Below are positions 45,639-55,622 of a stretch of DNA of 64,000 bases, one piece after another. Position 1 is the first letter of the stretch. Each line of letters begins with the position of its first letter. Under the pieces are notes generated by a model. That model ran no database searches and was not told where the DNA came from. It saw only the letters and a list, made by a program, of their open reading frames with translations. Made by a program: the position numbers and the translations under genes. This DNA is from Escarpia spicata (taxonomy: Eukaryota; Annelida; Polychaeta; Sabellida; Siboglinidae): NCBI GenBank assembly GCA_963995525.1, contig OZ023211.1, forward strand, positions 60,534,487 to 60,598,486, written 5' to 3'.

Positions 45639-48600
45639 ATGTACGTTCCGTTTCCGAGTTACTTAACAAAACACCACACCACAACATCGACTCACCGCCC
45701 CACGTTACTTAACGCACTACTGCGCATGTCCGTACAACACCACCCCACGTTACTTAACGCACTACTGCGCATGTCCGTACAACATCCACCACCACCACAG
45801 CACCCTGTTATAAAAGTGGTGCTCCAAAAAGTAGCAGCCAAAAGTATGCCGCCTCCTCCTACTAGATGGCAATGTCCGAAATGCGGTACTTATTTCGCGC
45901 AACAATCGATGTTAGAGAGACACGCGAAGAGTTCGAAACGATGCGGGAATAGCGCGCTATGCGTAAAAAGACGAGAGTGTCCGAAATGCGGCGTAACGTA
46001 CAGTACGCGCGCCGTTATGCTACGACACCTGAGGGATACGTGCGGTCGGGAGGTGCCGCCACCTCCCGATGGTCCCAATGCACCGGTCGACAACGACGCT
46101 CTACAGCGCGTCGTGGACGAACATCGACGTAGCATAGAGACGTCGATAGCGCGCGGTACCGTACAGTCCCGCTACAACTATCGAATGATCGCCTGTACGA
46201 GTACGCGGGTGCTCGAACCGCGTCTGAGGGTTATGTTTCGCGAACAAAAGAACGCGTTTAAAATTAACGTGAGCTATGGTTTCGTGTTACGCCACAAGGT
46301 GTCGGGTCGTTACCGCTATTTTCATTCGTCCTGTAACTGCTGCGGTCGCCTCCACGAAACGCCCGCCCTCGTTACCGATAGCCGTTCCTTCGAACGCTTC
46401 CTCGACGTAGTGCGCACGACTGACGTACTACAGTACGTCATCGCGCAGCGTCCCGACTCGGGGTGGGTGGTCGAGCTCGTAACGAACGCCACCTACTTCG
46501 TGAACGCCATCCTAAACCATCCTATCGGGTGCGTTGGCTCCGCGCTCCCCGCCTACGTGCGCAACAATAAGTACTTAGTGACGTTGACGAACGATCGTCT
46601 ATGCCTCTTCCGGTGCATCGGTCTCCACCTGCAAGGCGGTCGACAACGCGGAACGCGGAACAGCCCCTGAATAAATTCGACCCGTTTAACGAGAGTCGTT
46701 AAACGACTGCACGCGCGCTACGCTTCGACGACGTCGAACGGCGTGCGCCTGAACGAACTGGAACGCGTGGAGACGCTTTTCGGCATCAACGTCGCCGTCT
46801 ATCGACTGACGGAGGCCGGCGCCGCCGAACTAGTCCGTCGGTCGCTCGAAAAGTACCCCACGACCCTGAACGTCAACCTGTACGAGACGCACTTCTCGTA
46901 CATAACCGACCTGCGCGCGTACGCGAAAACGTACAAGTGCTCGAAATGCGGCAACTCCCTCTGGCGGTCCCCGGCGAAATTACGGCGTCACGAAGCGACG
47001 TGCGAAGGTGGCGTTCGTCACGTGTTTCCCGGCGGCGTCTACCGACCGACGCCGTCCGTGTTTCAACGGCTCGACGACGAAGGCATCGACGTCGGCGGCG
47101 ACCTGCGCTACTATCCGTACCGCGCGACCTTCGATTTTGAATGCTATTTTGCCGCCAACGATCTACCACCGGATACCGACAAATGCCGGTAGCTAGCGCG
47201 ACACGAACTGCTCAGCGTGAGCGTCGCGTCGAACGTGCCCGGACACGAACTGGCGCGCCGCCTCATCGACGACCTGGAAGCCGTGAGCGCGGCGGCGTGC
47301 GCGGCTCTTCGCCCCCGCTATGACGCGGTCTTCGCGGCGCTCGACGCGCTCGACGACGACTGGCGGCGAAGACGGTGCGACGACGACGATGCGTCACCGT
47401 ACGCCGCACTCGACCGCCTGTGGACGCACCTTCGTCAAATGCCCGTACTGGGTTTCAACAGCGGTAAGTACGATTTGAATGTCGTCAAAAAGTACTTGAC
47501 CCCACTGCTCATAACCGACGACGCACAGCACACATCGTCGGCGTTCACCATTAAACGACAGAACAGTTACATGTGCCTGACGACGTCGACGTTGAAATTT
47601 CTCGACATAACTAATTACCTCGCGCCCGGTGTCAGCTACGAGCGCTATCTGAAAGCGTACGGCTGCGCGGCGACGAAGGGGTACTTTCCGTACGAGTATA
47701 TCGACGCGTTGACGTGCCTGGACGAGACCGTCCTGCCGCCGCGCGAAACTTTCTACAGCCACCTGAAACGCGAGGGAATCTCCGCGGAGGCGTACGAAAT
47801 TTGTGCGACGGCGTGGCGTGACGAACGCATGACGACGATGCGCGATTTTCTAATCTGGTATAATAACCGAGATGTGGCGCCGTTTCTCGAGGCCCGACAC
47901 TCGTATACGGCACCAGTTGAACGGACGCGAGAGGCGCGTCGGCAAGTACCGAGTCGACGGTTGGTGCGCCGCCACGCGAACGGCGTATCAATTTCACGGC
48001 TGCTACTTCCACGGCTGCCCGACGTGCCAAACGCACGTGACGACGAACGCCGTCAACGGTCGACCGATGACGACGCTGTACGCCGAGACGATCACCGTGA
48101 CGGCCTACCTACGCCGCCACGTCGACGCCGTCGTCGAAATGTGGGAGTGCCAATGGCGAGCCGTGCGAACCCCCGCGATTCCCGACGCGTCACGATGGCA
48201 ACCATCGGCGGGGCAGCGGTGTACGCGCTCGACGATACTGGAGGGTGTACGCGACGGCTCTCTGTTCGGCCTCGTGCAGTGCAATATCGCCGTGCCGGAA
48301 GCGCTGCGCGCCAAGTTCGCCGAAATGCAGCTCGTGTTCAAGAACGTCGATATCACGCGCGACGATCTCAGCCCGTTCATGCGCCGCTACGCCGAGTCGC
48401 ACGACCTACTCATCCGACCTCAACGGACGCTCGTCGGTAGCTAGTTCGGCACGGTGATCGTGCTCGCCACGCCCCTCCTACGCTGGTATCTGGAGTACGG
48501 GCTCGTCGTCGCGCGCATCAACCATGTGATCGAGTACACGCCGATCGCGTGCCTTCGCCGCTTCGGCGATACGGTGTCGACGGCGCGACGCGAGGGCGAC

Positions 48601-49473
48601 GTTGACCCCGACAAATCGATCATCGCCGACACCTTTAAACTACTCGGCAACAGTTCGTACGGGAAGACGATTACGCGCGTCCATCGGCACCGGGATATCA
48701 AGTACGCCACGCCGATCGGTGCCTCGCAACTCGTCAACAATCGGCGCTTCCGGCAACTCGACGTCGTCGTCGACGACGAACTGTACGAGGTGGCGCTGAA
48801 TAAGCGCACCGTCGTCTACGGCCTGCCTATCCAAATCGGCTATTTCGTGTATCAATACGCGAAATTGAGAATGCTGGAGTTCTACTACGATTTCGTCGAC
48901 GCCTACATTCCCCGTCCGCTCTTCCAGTACTGCGCTATGGACACCGACTCGGCGTACATCGCCCTAGCGGGCCACGACATCGACGCGCTCGTACCGGAAG
49001 CGCTGCGCGAACACTACTTCCGGAATCGTTCGCTCTGGTTTCCGGCCGAATGCTGCGATGCGCACGTGGACGCGTACGTACGATGCCGCGTCGCCGGACT
49101 GGCGTGGGAGGGTGGCGACTGCTGCGCGCGCCTATGTCTGTTCGATCGTCGAACGCCGGGTCTCTTCAAAGAAGAGTGGCGCGGCGACGGAATCGTGGCG
49201 CTGTGCAGTAAAACGTACTACTGCTTCGGCGGCGACGACGGCGCGAAGTATAGCACGAAGGGTCTGAGCAAACGTCAGAACGCCGACATCGACGAGAACA
49301 CTTTCCTCGCCGTACTGCGCGACCGACGCAGCGGCGTCGGCTGGAACCGCGGCTTCCAGGTGAAAGACTCGTCCGTGTTGACGTACGTTCAAGAGCGCGC
49401 GGCGTTGAGCTACTTCTACGCTAAACGCCGCGTGCTCGACGACGGCGACACCACGGCCCCGATACTCGTCTAA
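45639..49473 (+). pseudogene. Protein-primed DNA polymerase B, broken
   Basis: N-terminus has two C2H2 zinc fingers (CPKCGTYFAQQSMLERH and CPKCGVTYSTRAVMLRH) and a 45-bp in-frame duplication at about 45698-45787. Conserved blocks NNKYLVTLTNDRLCLFRCI, a third finger (CSKCGNSLWRSPAKLRRH), exonuclease motifs (FDFECYF; GFNSGKYDLN; YNNRD) follow. Then come the YQFHGCYFHGC endonuclease-like insert, palm motif B (KLLGNSSYGKT) and motif C (MDTDS). Lesions: TGA 46668-46670 with probable frame changes beside it, TAG 47190-47192, frame change near 47890-47915, TAG 48442-48444. I find no palm motif A between the exonuclease and the HGCYFHGC insert, so a segment appears deleted. First ATG in frame chosen as start. 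Confidence 0.9.
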
Positions 49474-49499
49474 CTCGTATAACAACAACAACTAACTCG

Positions 49500-49665
49500 T
49501 CTAACTCGCTTAACCTAACCTAGGGATGGGGGGGGGCGCGCCCAGGGGTAGGGTTCTGTATGTATGTATGTATGTATGTAGTGTAGGGTAATAAAACAAA
49601 ATTGCGTACATTTGTTTGTTATCGTTTTTTATTACTACTACTACTGTACACGTAAAAGCGAAACG
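49500..49665. other. Intergenic between convergent arms
   Basis: The polymerase (+) and protease (-) converge here. Contains GTAT repeats (49559-49580) and AATAAA at 49591 for rightward transcripts; TTTATTACT at 49628 gives an AATAAA-type signal for leftward ones. Confidence 0.6.
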
Positions 49666-50139
49666 TTAATGTGGCCTTAGCCAATCGAATACGAGACAGT
49701 CATTGTCCACCCGATTGGTGCCGAATAGATTCTGGAACGACGTCAACGGCATGCCGCGATATCGGAGGAGTAGGTAGGCGACGCAATATTGTCCGCACAC
49801 GTTAGAGACGACGCTCTGCAATCGCTTGTCGTTGTACGTCCACGCGACGCCGCAGTGACGGTGCAGGAAGGCGCAGAAGTCGGCGTGCAGCGGCGGCAAA
49901 CCGTACGAATCGAAGTACTCGCCGACGCCTCGCCGGTCGACGTAGACGGCCACCCAGTGCTCCCCCGGTTCGCCGCCGTCGTCGGTATTGCACACGAAGG
50001 CCATCGGGTAAGTGGCGGCGGCGACGGCGGTGGTAAGTAGCGCGTCTTTAGGCACGACGCCGACGACGATGCGTTTAGCGTACGCGTCGCGTTCCAGGCG
50101 ACGCATCAGTTGGAACGTATCCAATGTTACGACGTACAT
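49666..50139 (-). CDS. Adenain-like cysteine protease (C5/Ulp1-type)
   Basis: 157 residues, intact. Catalytic His61 in GEHWVAVYVD, acidic residue in EYFDSYG (Asp77) and nucleophile Cys119 in VCGQYCVAYLLL give the His-Asp-Cys order of adenovirus-type proteases. In Polintons this enzyme matures capsid proteins. The ATG overlaps the end of the major capsid gene by 13 nt, as in a compact late cluster. A broken homologue is at 31.1-31.55 kb. Confidence 0.93.
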   Translation of the reverse strand: MYVVTLDTFQLMRRLERDAYAKRIVVGVVPKDALLTTAVAAATYPMAFVCNTDDGGEPGEHWVAVYVDRRGVGEYFDSYGLPPLHADFCAFLHRHCGVAWTYNDKRLQSVVSNVCGQYCVAYLLLRYRGMPLTSFQNLFGTNRVDNDCLVFDWLRPH

Positions 50140-51428
50140 TCGTACAGGACGTTCCGGGTCCTGTCGATCTCCATCACCGTCTCGAATTCCGCGTACATGA
50201 CGACGTTCATCGGTCGGGCTAGCGGCGTCGTGAACTGCATTTCAGCGCCCACGGTCCCCTGACGCACGACGTTGAAATGGTCCCCGTCGCAACAGTCGGG
50301 GGTCAGGTCGAAAGCGAAGACTGTGTAGCCGGCTTCGAAGTCCGAGCGCGATATGTCGTTCCCAGCGTCCTCGCCCGCCTTTCCGGTGGCCTCGAAGAGA
50401 TTGATGTAGCTTCGTATGCACCGGTGGTGCGGGAAGTCCGGCTGCAGCGGCTTGCTCGGCACCTGACTTCCGTCGACGATGAGCGCGAGGAAGTTTATGT
50501 CGTTGTGCTGCGCGTTGAACGGATTTCTAGTGTAGTCGCCGTTATAGGCGGCGTTGTCGATCATCATCAGGATTATGCGTTTCGGAATCGCACCCATGTA
50601 CAGGTTCTCGTGCGTGTGCGATAGCGTACCCGCCGTTATCGAGAACGACTTGCAGTCGACGCGGCGCATCGGAAACTTAGCCGTTCCCAAAGTCCACGCT
50701 TTGATGTGACCCAGCTGGACTTCCGGGTTCAACTTCACTTTTCGGACGTACAGGCAAATCGAGCATATCACGATATGCCACCCTGGCGCGGCAGCAGGGC
50801 CCATGAGCGCGAAGGCGACCTTCGAGTGGACCATGCGTATTTTCGTGTCGATGCCGCTCGGTAGGAGAAGGTTTAGCATAAACGCGTCGACGTGCAGGTG
50901 TCCCATCATCTCCACCTCGGCGCTGGCCGCCGTCAGTTCGCGCCGCGCTACGAACCCGGTGTTGTCGTCCCCGCGCGCGTTCATGTGTCCGGCGCTGTCT
51001 TTGTACCACAACGACCCCGTGAGATGCGATCGTTTCGCGTCGCTACCGTAACTCAGCAGGGTCTCGATGTAGGCCCGGTACGCGTACGTATTGGTCGACG
51101 ACGTCAGGAGCGTACCGTTCAGCGACACGTCGATTTGACTGAACATCGAATGGAGGAAATTGTTGACCGGCGCCACATTGGCGCCGGCCGCCAGATCGGT
51201 ACCGTCCCCCTGAACCACTTTGAAGCGGACGTACGTTTGAAGGCTCGCCAGGTCCGTATAGTTACCCGACCCCGGAATGAGGAACTCGATAGGGCCGCCG
51301 GCGTCGAGAGCCGTCAGCGGTTGGTAGACGGTCCACTGACTACTCTCGATGCTCTTCTGCGTCATCGGTCCGGTGAACAGGTCTAGTTCGGCCTTCACGC
51401 CCTCGCAAGCCGTATTCACGAACGTCAT
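50127..51428 (-). CDS. Major capsid protein (double jelly-roll)
   Basis: 433 residues, intact, ATG at 51428. Length and position between core-like protein and protease fit the Polinton major capsid. Conserved blocks: SQIDVSLNGTLLTSSTNTY, LWYKDSAGHMNA, VHSKVAFALM, RRVDCKSFSI and FAFDLTPDCCDGDHFNV. Predicted to form hexameric capsomers of an icosahedral shell, as for adenovirus hexon-like proteins of this lineage. One of the best preserved genes of the element. Confidence 0.9.
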   Translation of the reverse strand: MTFVNTACEGVKAELDLFTGPMTQKSIESSQWTVYQPLTALDAGGPIEFLIPGSGNYTDLASLQTYVRFKVVQGDGTDLAAGANVAPVNNFLHSMFSQIDVSLNGTLLTSSTNTYAYRAYIETLLSYGSDAKRSHLTGSLWYKDSAGHMNARGDDNTGFVARRELTAASAEVEMMGHLHVDAFMLNLLLPSGIDTKIRMVHSKVAFALMGPAAAPGWHIVICSICLYVRKVKLNPEVQLGHIKAWTLGTAKFPMRRVDCKSFSITAGTLSHTHENLYMGAIPKRIILMMIDNAAYNGDYTRNPFNAQHNDINFLALIVDGSQVPSKPLQPDFPHHRCIRSYINLFEATGKAGEDAGNDISRSDFEAGYTVFAFDLTPDCCDGDHFNVVRQGTVGAEMQFTTPLARPMNVVMYAEFETVMEIDRTRNVLYECTS

Positions 51429-51430
51429 CG

Positions 51431-51835
51431 TTACGCGTCGAATATATCGATCGGTCGACGCCCTCTCTTCCGTCTACTGACGGTCGTCGCCATTCGACGC
51501 GGTTTCTTTATAGGCGGCACTTTTTTCCTCCGCCTCTTCGGCGCCGGCCCTTTCAATAGACCGTCGAGAAGATCGACGCCGGTCTCCTTCGCGCGTCGTT
51601 TTATCGACGCTTTCAGATTGCCGCCGCCGACGACGTCCCGCGCCACGTGCACGCCGGTTTTGAGCGCGCGTTTTCCCAACGCCATGGCGCCTCTCTTAAA
51701 AAGCGGCATGACGCTTGGAAACAGGCTCCCGAAGATATTACCCAGACCGTGTCCTCGTTGACCCCGACCACCGACGAAGACCGGCAGTTGACCGCCGACC
51801 TGTCGAACGTAGTAGTCCTCGTACGGGTTCGGCAT
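51431..51835 (-). CDS. Core/pX-like basic virion protein
   Basis: 134 residues, pI clearly basic. N-terminal block NPYEDYYVRQVGGQLPVFVG, a Gly-rich hydrophobic segment (GNIFGSLFPSVMPLFKRGA), then a long Lys/Arg tail with KRRRKK and RRKRGRR. Similar proteins sit between minor and major capsid genes in Polintons and are compared with adenovirus pX/pVI-type DNA-condensing or membrane-active proteins. Homologue, truncated, at 32976-33224. Confidence 0.8.
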   Translation of the reverse strand: MPNPYEDYYVRQVGGQLPVFVGGRGQRGHGLGNIFGSLFPSVMPLFKRGAMALGKRALKTGVHVARDVVGGGNLKASIKRRAKETGVDLLDGLLKGPAPKRRRKKVPPIKKPRRMATTVSRRKRGRRPIDIFDA

Positions 51836-51843
51836 CGTGGCGG

Positions 51844-52713
51844 TTAAAACAATCTCGATTTACAGCGTCTGATGTGAAGCGTCGCCACTAGCTTCCCCCG
51901 CTCGAATGGTATCGGTTGACCGCAATCGTCTCTTATATCGACCTCGATCGTATCGAATTGATGCCGCAGCAGCTTCACGTATTGGACGCGGTCGAACGTT
52001 TCCGAAATAACGCTACCGTTCGTACCGAAGACGGGGATGTTTCGAAGGAGCGGCGCGTACACGTCACCGACGACGCGCGATTCCACGAGATCCGTGTACA
52101 CGTACAGGGTGTCGACACCCGCCTTCATATCCACCGTATTGCGACCTTCGTACGCGTACGTGTACGCGGCGGGGATGGTCTCGATAACGACACCGCCTTC
52201 CGGCTCGGGGCCCATCATCGGGGGACTCACGATAACGTTGTTATGGAAACCTAGCACGCTCTTCAGACGGCTCGTATCGGGTAGGGTAAAGGTGACACTC
52301 GACGACATACGCAGTGTCATTCGGTTAGAGACGCCGCTGTATTCTAGACGCACCTTGACCTTATCGATGCACAATTTCATTAGCGCCTCGTTGAGCTCGC
52401 GCAGCAGCACGTAAACGTTGTTGTAGAAACCGTGAGTAATCGCACCCTGCCGGTATACCTCGACACCGTCCATGGTCGTGAAAAGACCCGTCTCGCCCCG
52501 CGGGGCCGACAGGTAGAAGGTGGCGTCCGCCTCTCTCACGTTGTACCACGTGTGCGGGTACTGTAGCGTCACCAGTCCGCATTCCCATTCTCCTCCAGGC
52601 AGGTCGAAACGTCGCGGCAGCGTCGTGATGTAGTGCGTCAACGTATTTTCGGGGTGCCGCTTCATAGACGCGTTGGTCGGTAGCGTCAGGTAAAAGTCAG
52701 ACGATACCGCCAT
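51844..52713 (-). CDS. Minor capsid protein (penton-like, single jelly-roll)
   Basis: 289 residues, intact, ATG at 52713. Starts SSDFYLTLPTNASMKRHPEN, contains LQYPHTWYNV, ITHGFYNNVYVLLRELN and ends VEVDIRDDCGQPIPF-like (here IEVDIRDDCGQPIPF), HIRRCKSR. Such proteins form the pentameric vertices in Polinton-type capsids. It overlaps the membrane-protein gene by 17 nt. Confidence 0.87.
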   Translation of the reverse strand: MAVSSDFYLTLPTNASMKRHPENTLTHYITTLPRRFDLPGGEWECGLVTLQYPHTWYNVREADATFYLSAPRGETGLFTTMDGVEVYRQGAITHGFYNNVYVLLRELNEALMKLCIDKVKVRLEYSGVSNRMTLRMSSSVTFTLPDTSRLKSVLGFHNNVIVSPPMMGPEPEGGVVIETIPAAYTYAYEGRNTVDMKAGVDTLYVYTDLVESRVVGDVYAPLLRNIPVFGTNGSVISETFDRVQYVKLLRHQFDTIEVDIRDDCGQPIPFERGKLVATLHIRRCKSRLF

Positions 52714-53095
52714 CGTCGTCGTCGCGTCGTCGTCGTCGACCGCCGCTCATAGACGGACTCGGGAGGAGGTAACCGAGACAGCTGCTCAACAGCGCCGTCC
52801 ACAGGTTGGAGTCGCCTTGACCCCGCGTCAGATTGTATATACTAACGGCGATGACGAAGTACAGGACGATGACCTGACAGAGGAATACGATTTCGGCCTT
52901 TGGGCATTCGTTACCGCAGAGCCGCCATGGAACGGGTTCGTGGACGGTGGAGTCGTCGGCGTTCTCGGCGGCGTCGACGGAGTCCTCGTTGGTAGTCTTC
53001 GTCGGCTGCTCTGAACCAGTAGCGGCGTCGACGGAGTCCTCTTTGGTAGTCTTCTTCTTCTGCTGCTCATCCCTCGTCGCCTCGTCGATCATCAT
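52697..53095 (-). CDS. Small Polinton membrane protein with repeated acidic tail
   Basis: 132 residues, ATG ATG start at 53095. Residues 16-45 carry a direct repeat (TTKEDSVDAA / TTNEDSVDAA). Residues 60-64 are the conserved CGNEC, 67-89 form one membrane helix (VFLCQVIVLYFVIAVSIYNL), followed by SNLWTALLSSCLGYLL and a basic-acidic tail. Always between the minor capsid and integrase genes here; the decayed element keeps an open copy without the repeat. Function unknown; possibly virion membrane or entry-related, which is inference. Confidence 0.75.
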   Translation of the reverse strand: MMIDEATRDEQQKKKTTKEDSVDAATGSEQPTKTTNEDSVDAAENADDSTVHEPVPWRLCGNECPKAEIVFLCQVIVLYFVIAVSIYNLTRGQGDSNLWTALLSSCLGYLLPSPSMSGGRRRRRDDDDGGIV

Positions 53096-53225
53096 TGCGC
53101 CACTGCGGTCTGCGGCTACAGCAGGGCCCCTTATACGGGAGGAGCGACGTTCCCCCGCATAAGCATGACTCGTGCAGCTGCCAGCATTTCTAGTGGCGCG
53201 TCCAACGCATGCCGCCGGCGCGATA

Positions 53226-54436
53226 TTATAGGTCCACGAGCGCTGCGGCGTCGATCCAACTATTGAAGGAGGCCGGGTAACCGCTCCATTTTACTAGCGC
53301 CTCTGACCCGCCGCCGCGACGACGACGCCGCTGCAGAACCTCTTCCACGCGATATAGTTTGTCCTTCGGAACGACTACGCGTTGTACTTCCTGTTCGTAG
53401 AAGGCGCCCTCTACCGGTGTCCCGGCGTCGTCCTTCAGGCGATAAACGGGCGGTTCGGACGGATGCACCTCTACGACGGTGAAGAGCTCCTCGCTCCAGT
53501 TAGCCATGTATCCTTTTTTGAATTGACCCCTCGTCTTACTGATACGCACGCGATCTCCCTCGCGAAGTTTCGGTTTTTTCCGCCGGCCGCCGCCGCCGTA
53601 CAGGCGTTGCCATACGTCCTCCTGATTCGTCGCGTCGACGCTCGCCGGCGTCCTACCGATGCTTCTATGATAGGCGTTGTTGTACGAAAGCACGAAATCC
53701 GGTAACGCATCTACGTAGCGCAGCGTCTCGTGTTTCGTAAAATAACGCCACATGCGCGTTTTCAAAGTCCGATTAAATCGTTCCACGACGCTCGCTTTAG
53801 TCTCCTCGTTATGCGTCACGAAATGATGAACGCCGTGACTCTATAGGAACGTTTCCAGGGGTCGGTTCAGAAACTCGGTCCCCTTATCGGTCTGCAGCGC
53901 GTTCGGCGGCTGTTGCGCGTCTTTCAGCAGACGCGCGAAGGCCGCGACGAGCGACGCGCCGGACTTACTCTTCAACGGAACGCACCACGCCCGCTTCGAA
54001 AACACATCGATGACCGTCAATAGGAATGTTATACCGTCGTTGTGTTTTTTTAGCCTAGTCAAGTCGACCAGATCGGCTTGCCACTGCTGGTTTTGACCGC
54101 CCACGATGACGCAACGTCGTTTGAAACATCTTTAACCTGATTGTGTAGGGTATAAGCGTTCTGCGCCGCTAGCCATCTCTCGACGTCCGGTCGTCGTCGT
54201 CCCCTCTTCGACGCCCGGTGCAACGCGTCGACGCCTCCGTAACTACCCGCCCGTTTCGGATCGAAGTAGAGTTCATTCAGTTCGTCGTCGTCGTAGGTTT
54301 CGTTTTGGACGACGACGACGACTCCACCCGGACACCATGATGACGACGACGACCAATGATCGACGAATATTATATAGAGAGCGATAACCGTGATGACGAG
54401 ACCGACGACGACGACCGTTCGTTGTATCGGCGGCAT
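53226..54436 (-). pseudogene. Retroviral-type integrase with C-terminal chromodomain, broken
   Basis: Frame from ATG at 54436: membrane-helix-like N-terminus (GLVITVIALYIIF), then LYFDPKRAGSYGGVDALHR. A one-base frame change occurs near 54126-54135. The core domain then has the DDE residues: Asp in QADLVDL, Asp in QTDKGTEF and Glu in SVVERFNRT. An in-frame TAG lies at 53841-53843 between the second Asp and the Glu. The C-terminal region has DRVRISKTRGQFKKGY (SH3-like) and a chromodomain (YRVEEVLQRR, LVKWSGYP, NSWI). Responsible for insertion with a 6-bp duplication; not functional in this copy. Confidence 0.9.
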
Positions 54437-54438
54437 CG

Positions 54439-55170
54439 TCACATCGATTCCCACGTCACGACGTCCAACGCTCGTTGTCTCTTTCTAGAGCCAGTACGTC
54501 GTCTTCGTGCCGCCTTCCCTGCTGAACTGACCGCCGACGCCTCCGACTCCTCTTCTCTTTGGCGCCGCCGCTCCATGTACTCCCGATAGCGCGGGTTGCC
54601 GACGAACTCCATAGGAATGTTCATACCCTTCATGCTCAACCCGAAAGCTCGCCATTCTAGGGGCTGTGTCGTCTTCGTTCTCGTTCACATGAGATCGTTC
54701 ACTAGATCGACCATGTTACTCCCCGCGATCGTTTTACCGTCGTACACGAATTCGCCGCGGTCGTTCCATCGACACAACGGATAGGCTTTCATTTTCGCGA
54801 TAAGCAGACTCGCCTTCCCTTTCAGCGTTTTCGGCATGCTGGCTACGATTTCGCGCTCTACGGCCTCCGACGATGGCGCCACCGCCGCCGCGGGCTGTAT
54901 TTCGCCGCCGCCGTCGGCGTTGACCATCGACACGCGTACCGGTTGCGCCGCTCGAGCCGCCTCTATAGTGTTGTAGCGACTCAGCAGTTGATTGTACGAC
55001 GCCACCTTATCGCGTTCGGATAAATCCGATCGCTCTAGAATGTCCTTCATGTCGCTGTCCAGGCTACTCAGTACACGTGATCGGGGCGTGCTGCTCGACG
55101 GCTGTGGTGGTGGCAGGAGGCGTTCCACCAATCGCGGGTCGACCAACGCCATCTTCTTCGCGTACTGCAT
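54439..55170 (-). pseudogene. Conserved Polinton protein of unknown function, one in-frame TGA
   Basis: One frame from ATG 55170 to stop 54439, broken by TGA at 54685-54687 (243 codons). Before the stop: Pro/Ser-rich linker, SERDKVASYNQLLSRY, then a globular end with LLIAKMKAYPLCRWNDRGE. After the stop: FGLSMKGMNIPMEFVGNPRY and a charged, Arg-rich tail. The second part lacks its own early ATG in that frame, so both halves belong together. The TGA follows the pattern CGA to TGA. Role unknown. Confidence 0.65.
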
Positions 55171-55173
55171 CGA

Positions 55174-55584
55174 TTAACCCCCGATGACCTGTTTGAGTAG
55201 TGGCAGGAGAACGGTGCTCGCTAACGGCGCTAGCAGGGCCGTTAGAAATCCACCCGCCCCCGTTTGCAAGATGGCTCGCTTCCGCTTCACCGGAATTCGT
55301 TTGTTGACCAGGTCACGCAGGTGATCTCTGTATTTCGTCAACACGCGTTTCTGCTTCGGCGACACCTTCACGTTCCCTCTCAGAATATTGTACGCGCAAT
55401 CGCACAGACTACATATGAGACCGACCTCCGAGTGGGCGAGCACGGCTTTTCGCAGTTCGATGTTCCGCTTATGTCTATCCAACAGCTGCAGGGCGAAAAT
55501 GTGTCTCTTCACGCGTTGCTCCGACACCGTCGGCGCCACCTTTGGTCGTCGCTTCGCCGCTACCACCGCGCGTCGTCCCGTCAT
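55174..55584 (-). CDS. Conserved Polinton protein, basic with hydrophobic C-terminus
   Basis: 136 residues from ATG 55584 (an upstream in-frame Met would overlap the ATPase gene and is not needed). Basic N-terminal half (AAKRRPKVAP, RHIFALQLLDRHKRNIELRK), SPKQKRVLTKYRDHLRDLVN and a hydrophobic, Gly-containing C-terminus (GGFLTALLAPLASTVLLPLL). The hydrophobic tail could be membrane-active, comparable in type to adenovirus pVI-like proteins; this is inference. Intact. Confidence 0.7.
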   Translation of the reverse strand: MTGRRAVVAAKRRPKVAPTVSEQRVKRHIFALQLLDRHKRNIELRKAVLAHSEVGLICSLCDCAYNILRGNVKVSPKQKRVLTKYRDHLRDLVNKRIPVKRKRAILQTGAGGFLTALLAPLASTVLLPLLKQVIGG

Positions 55585-55622
55585 AACGACTAATAAGCGT
55601 ACGCGGCGACGTCCCTCTCTAC

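Noticed and set aside
47217..48444. Reading the amber and opal codons of the Polinton as programmed readthrough or a reassigned code
   Set aside because: Both TAG and TGA occur, frameshifts and an apparent deletion accompany them, and neighbouring genes end normally on all three stops; decay is simpler.
48105..48809. Minus-strand ORFs of 70-122 codons opposite the polymerase
   Set aside because: Antisense shadows in high-GC coding sequence; no recognisable family.
52828..53162. Plus-strand ORFs in the Polinton right arm (for example 52947-53162)
   Set aside because: Shadows of the leftward membrane-protein and capsid genes caused by GC-rich codons.
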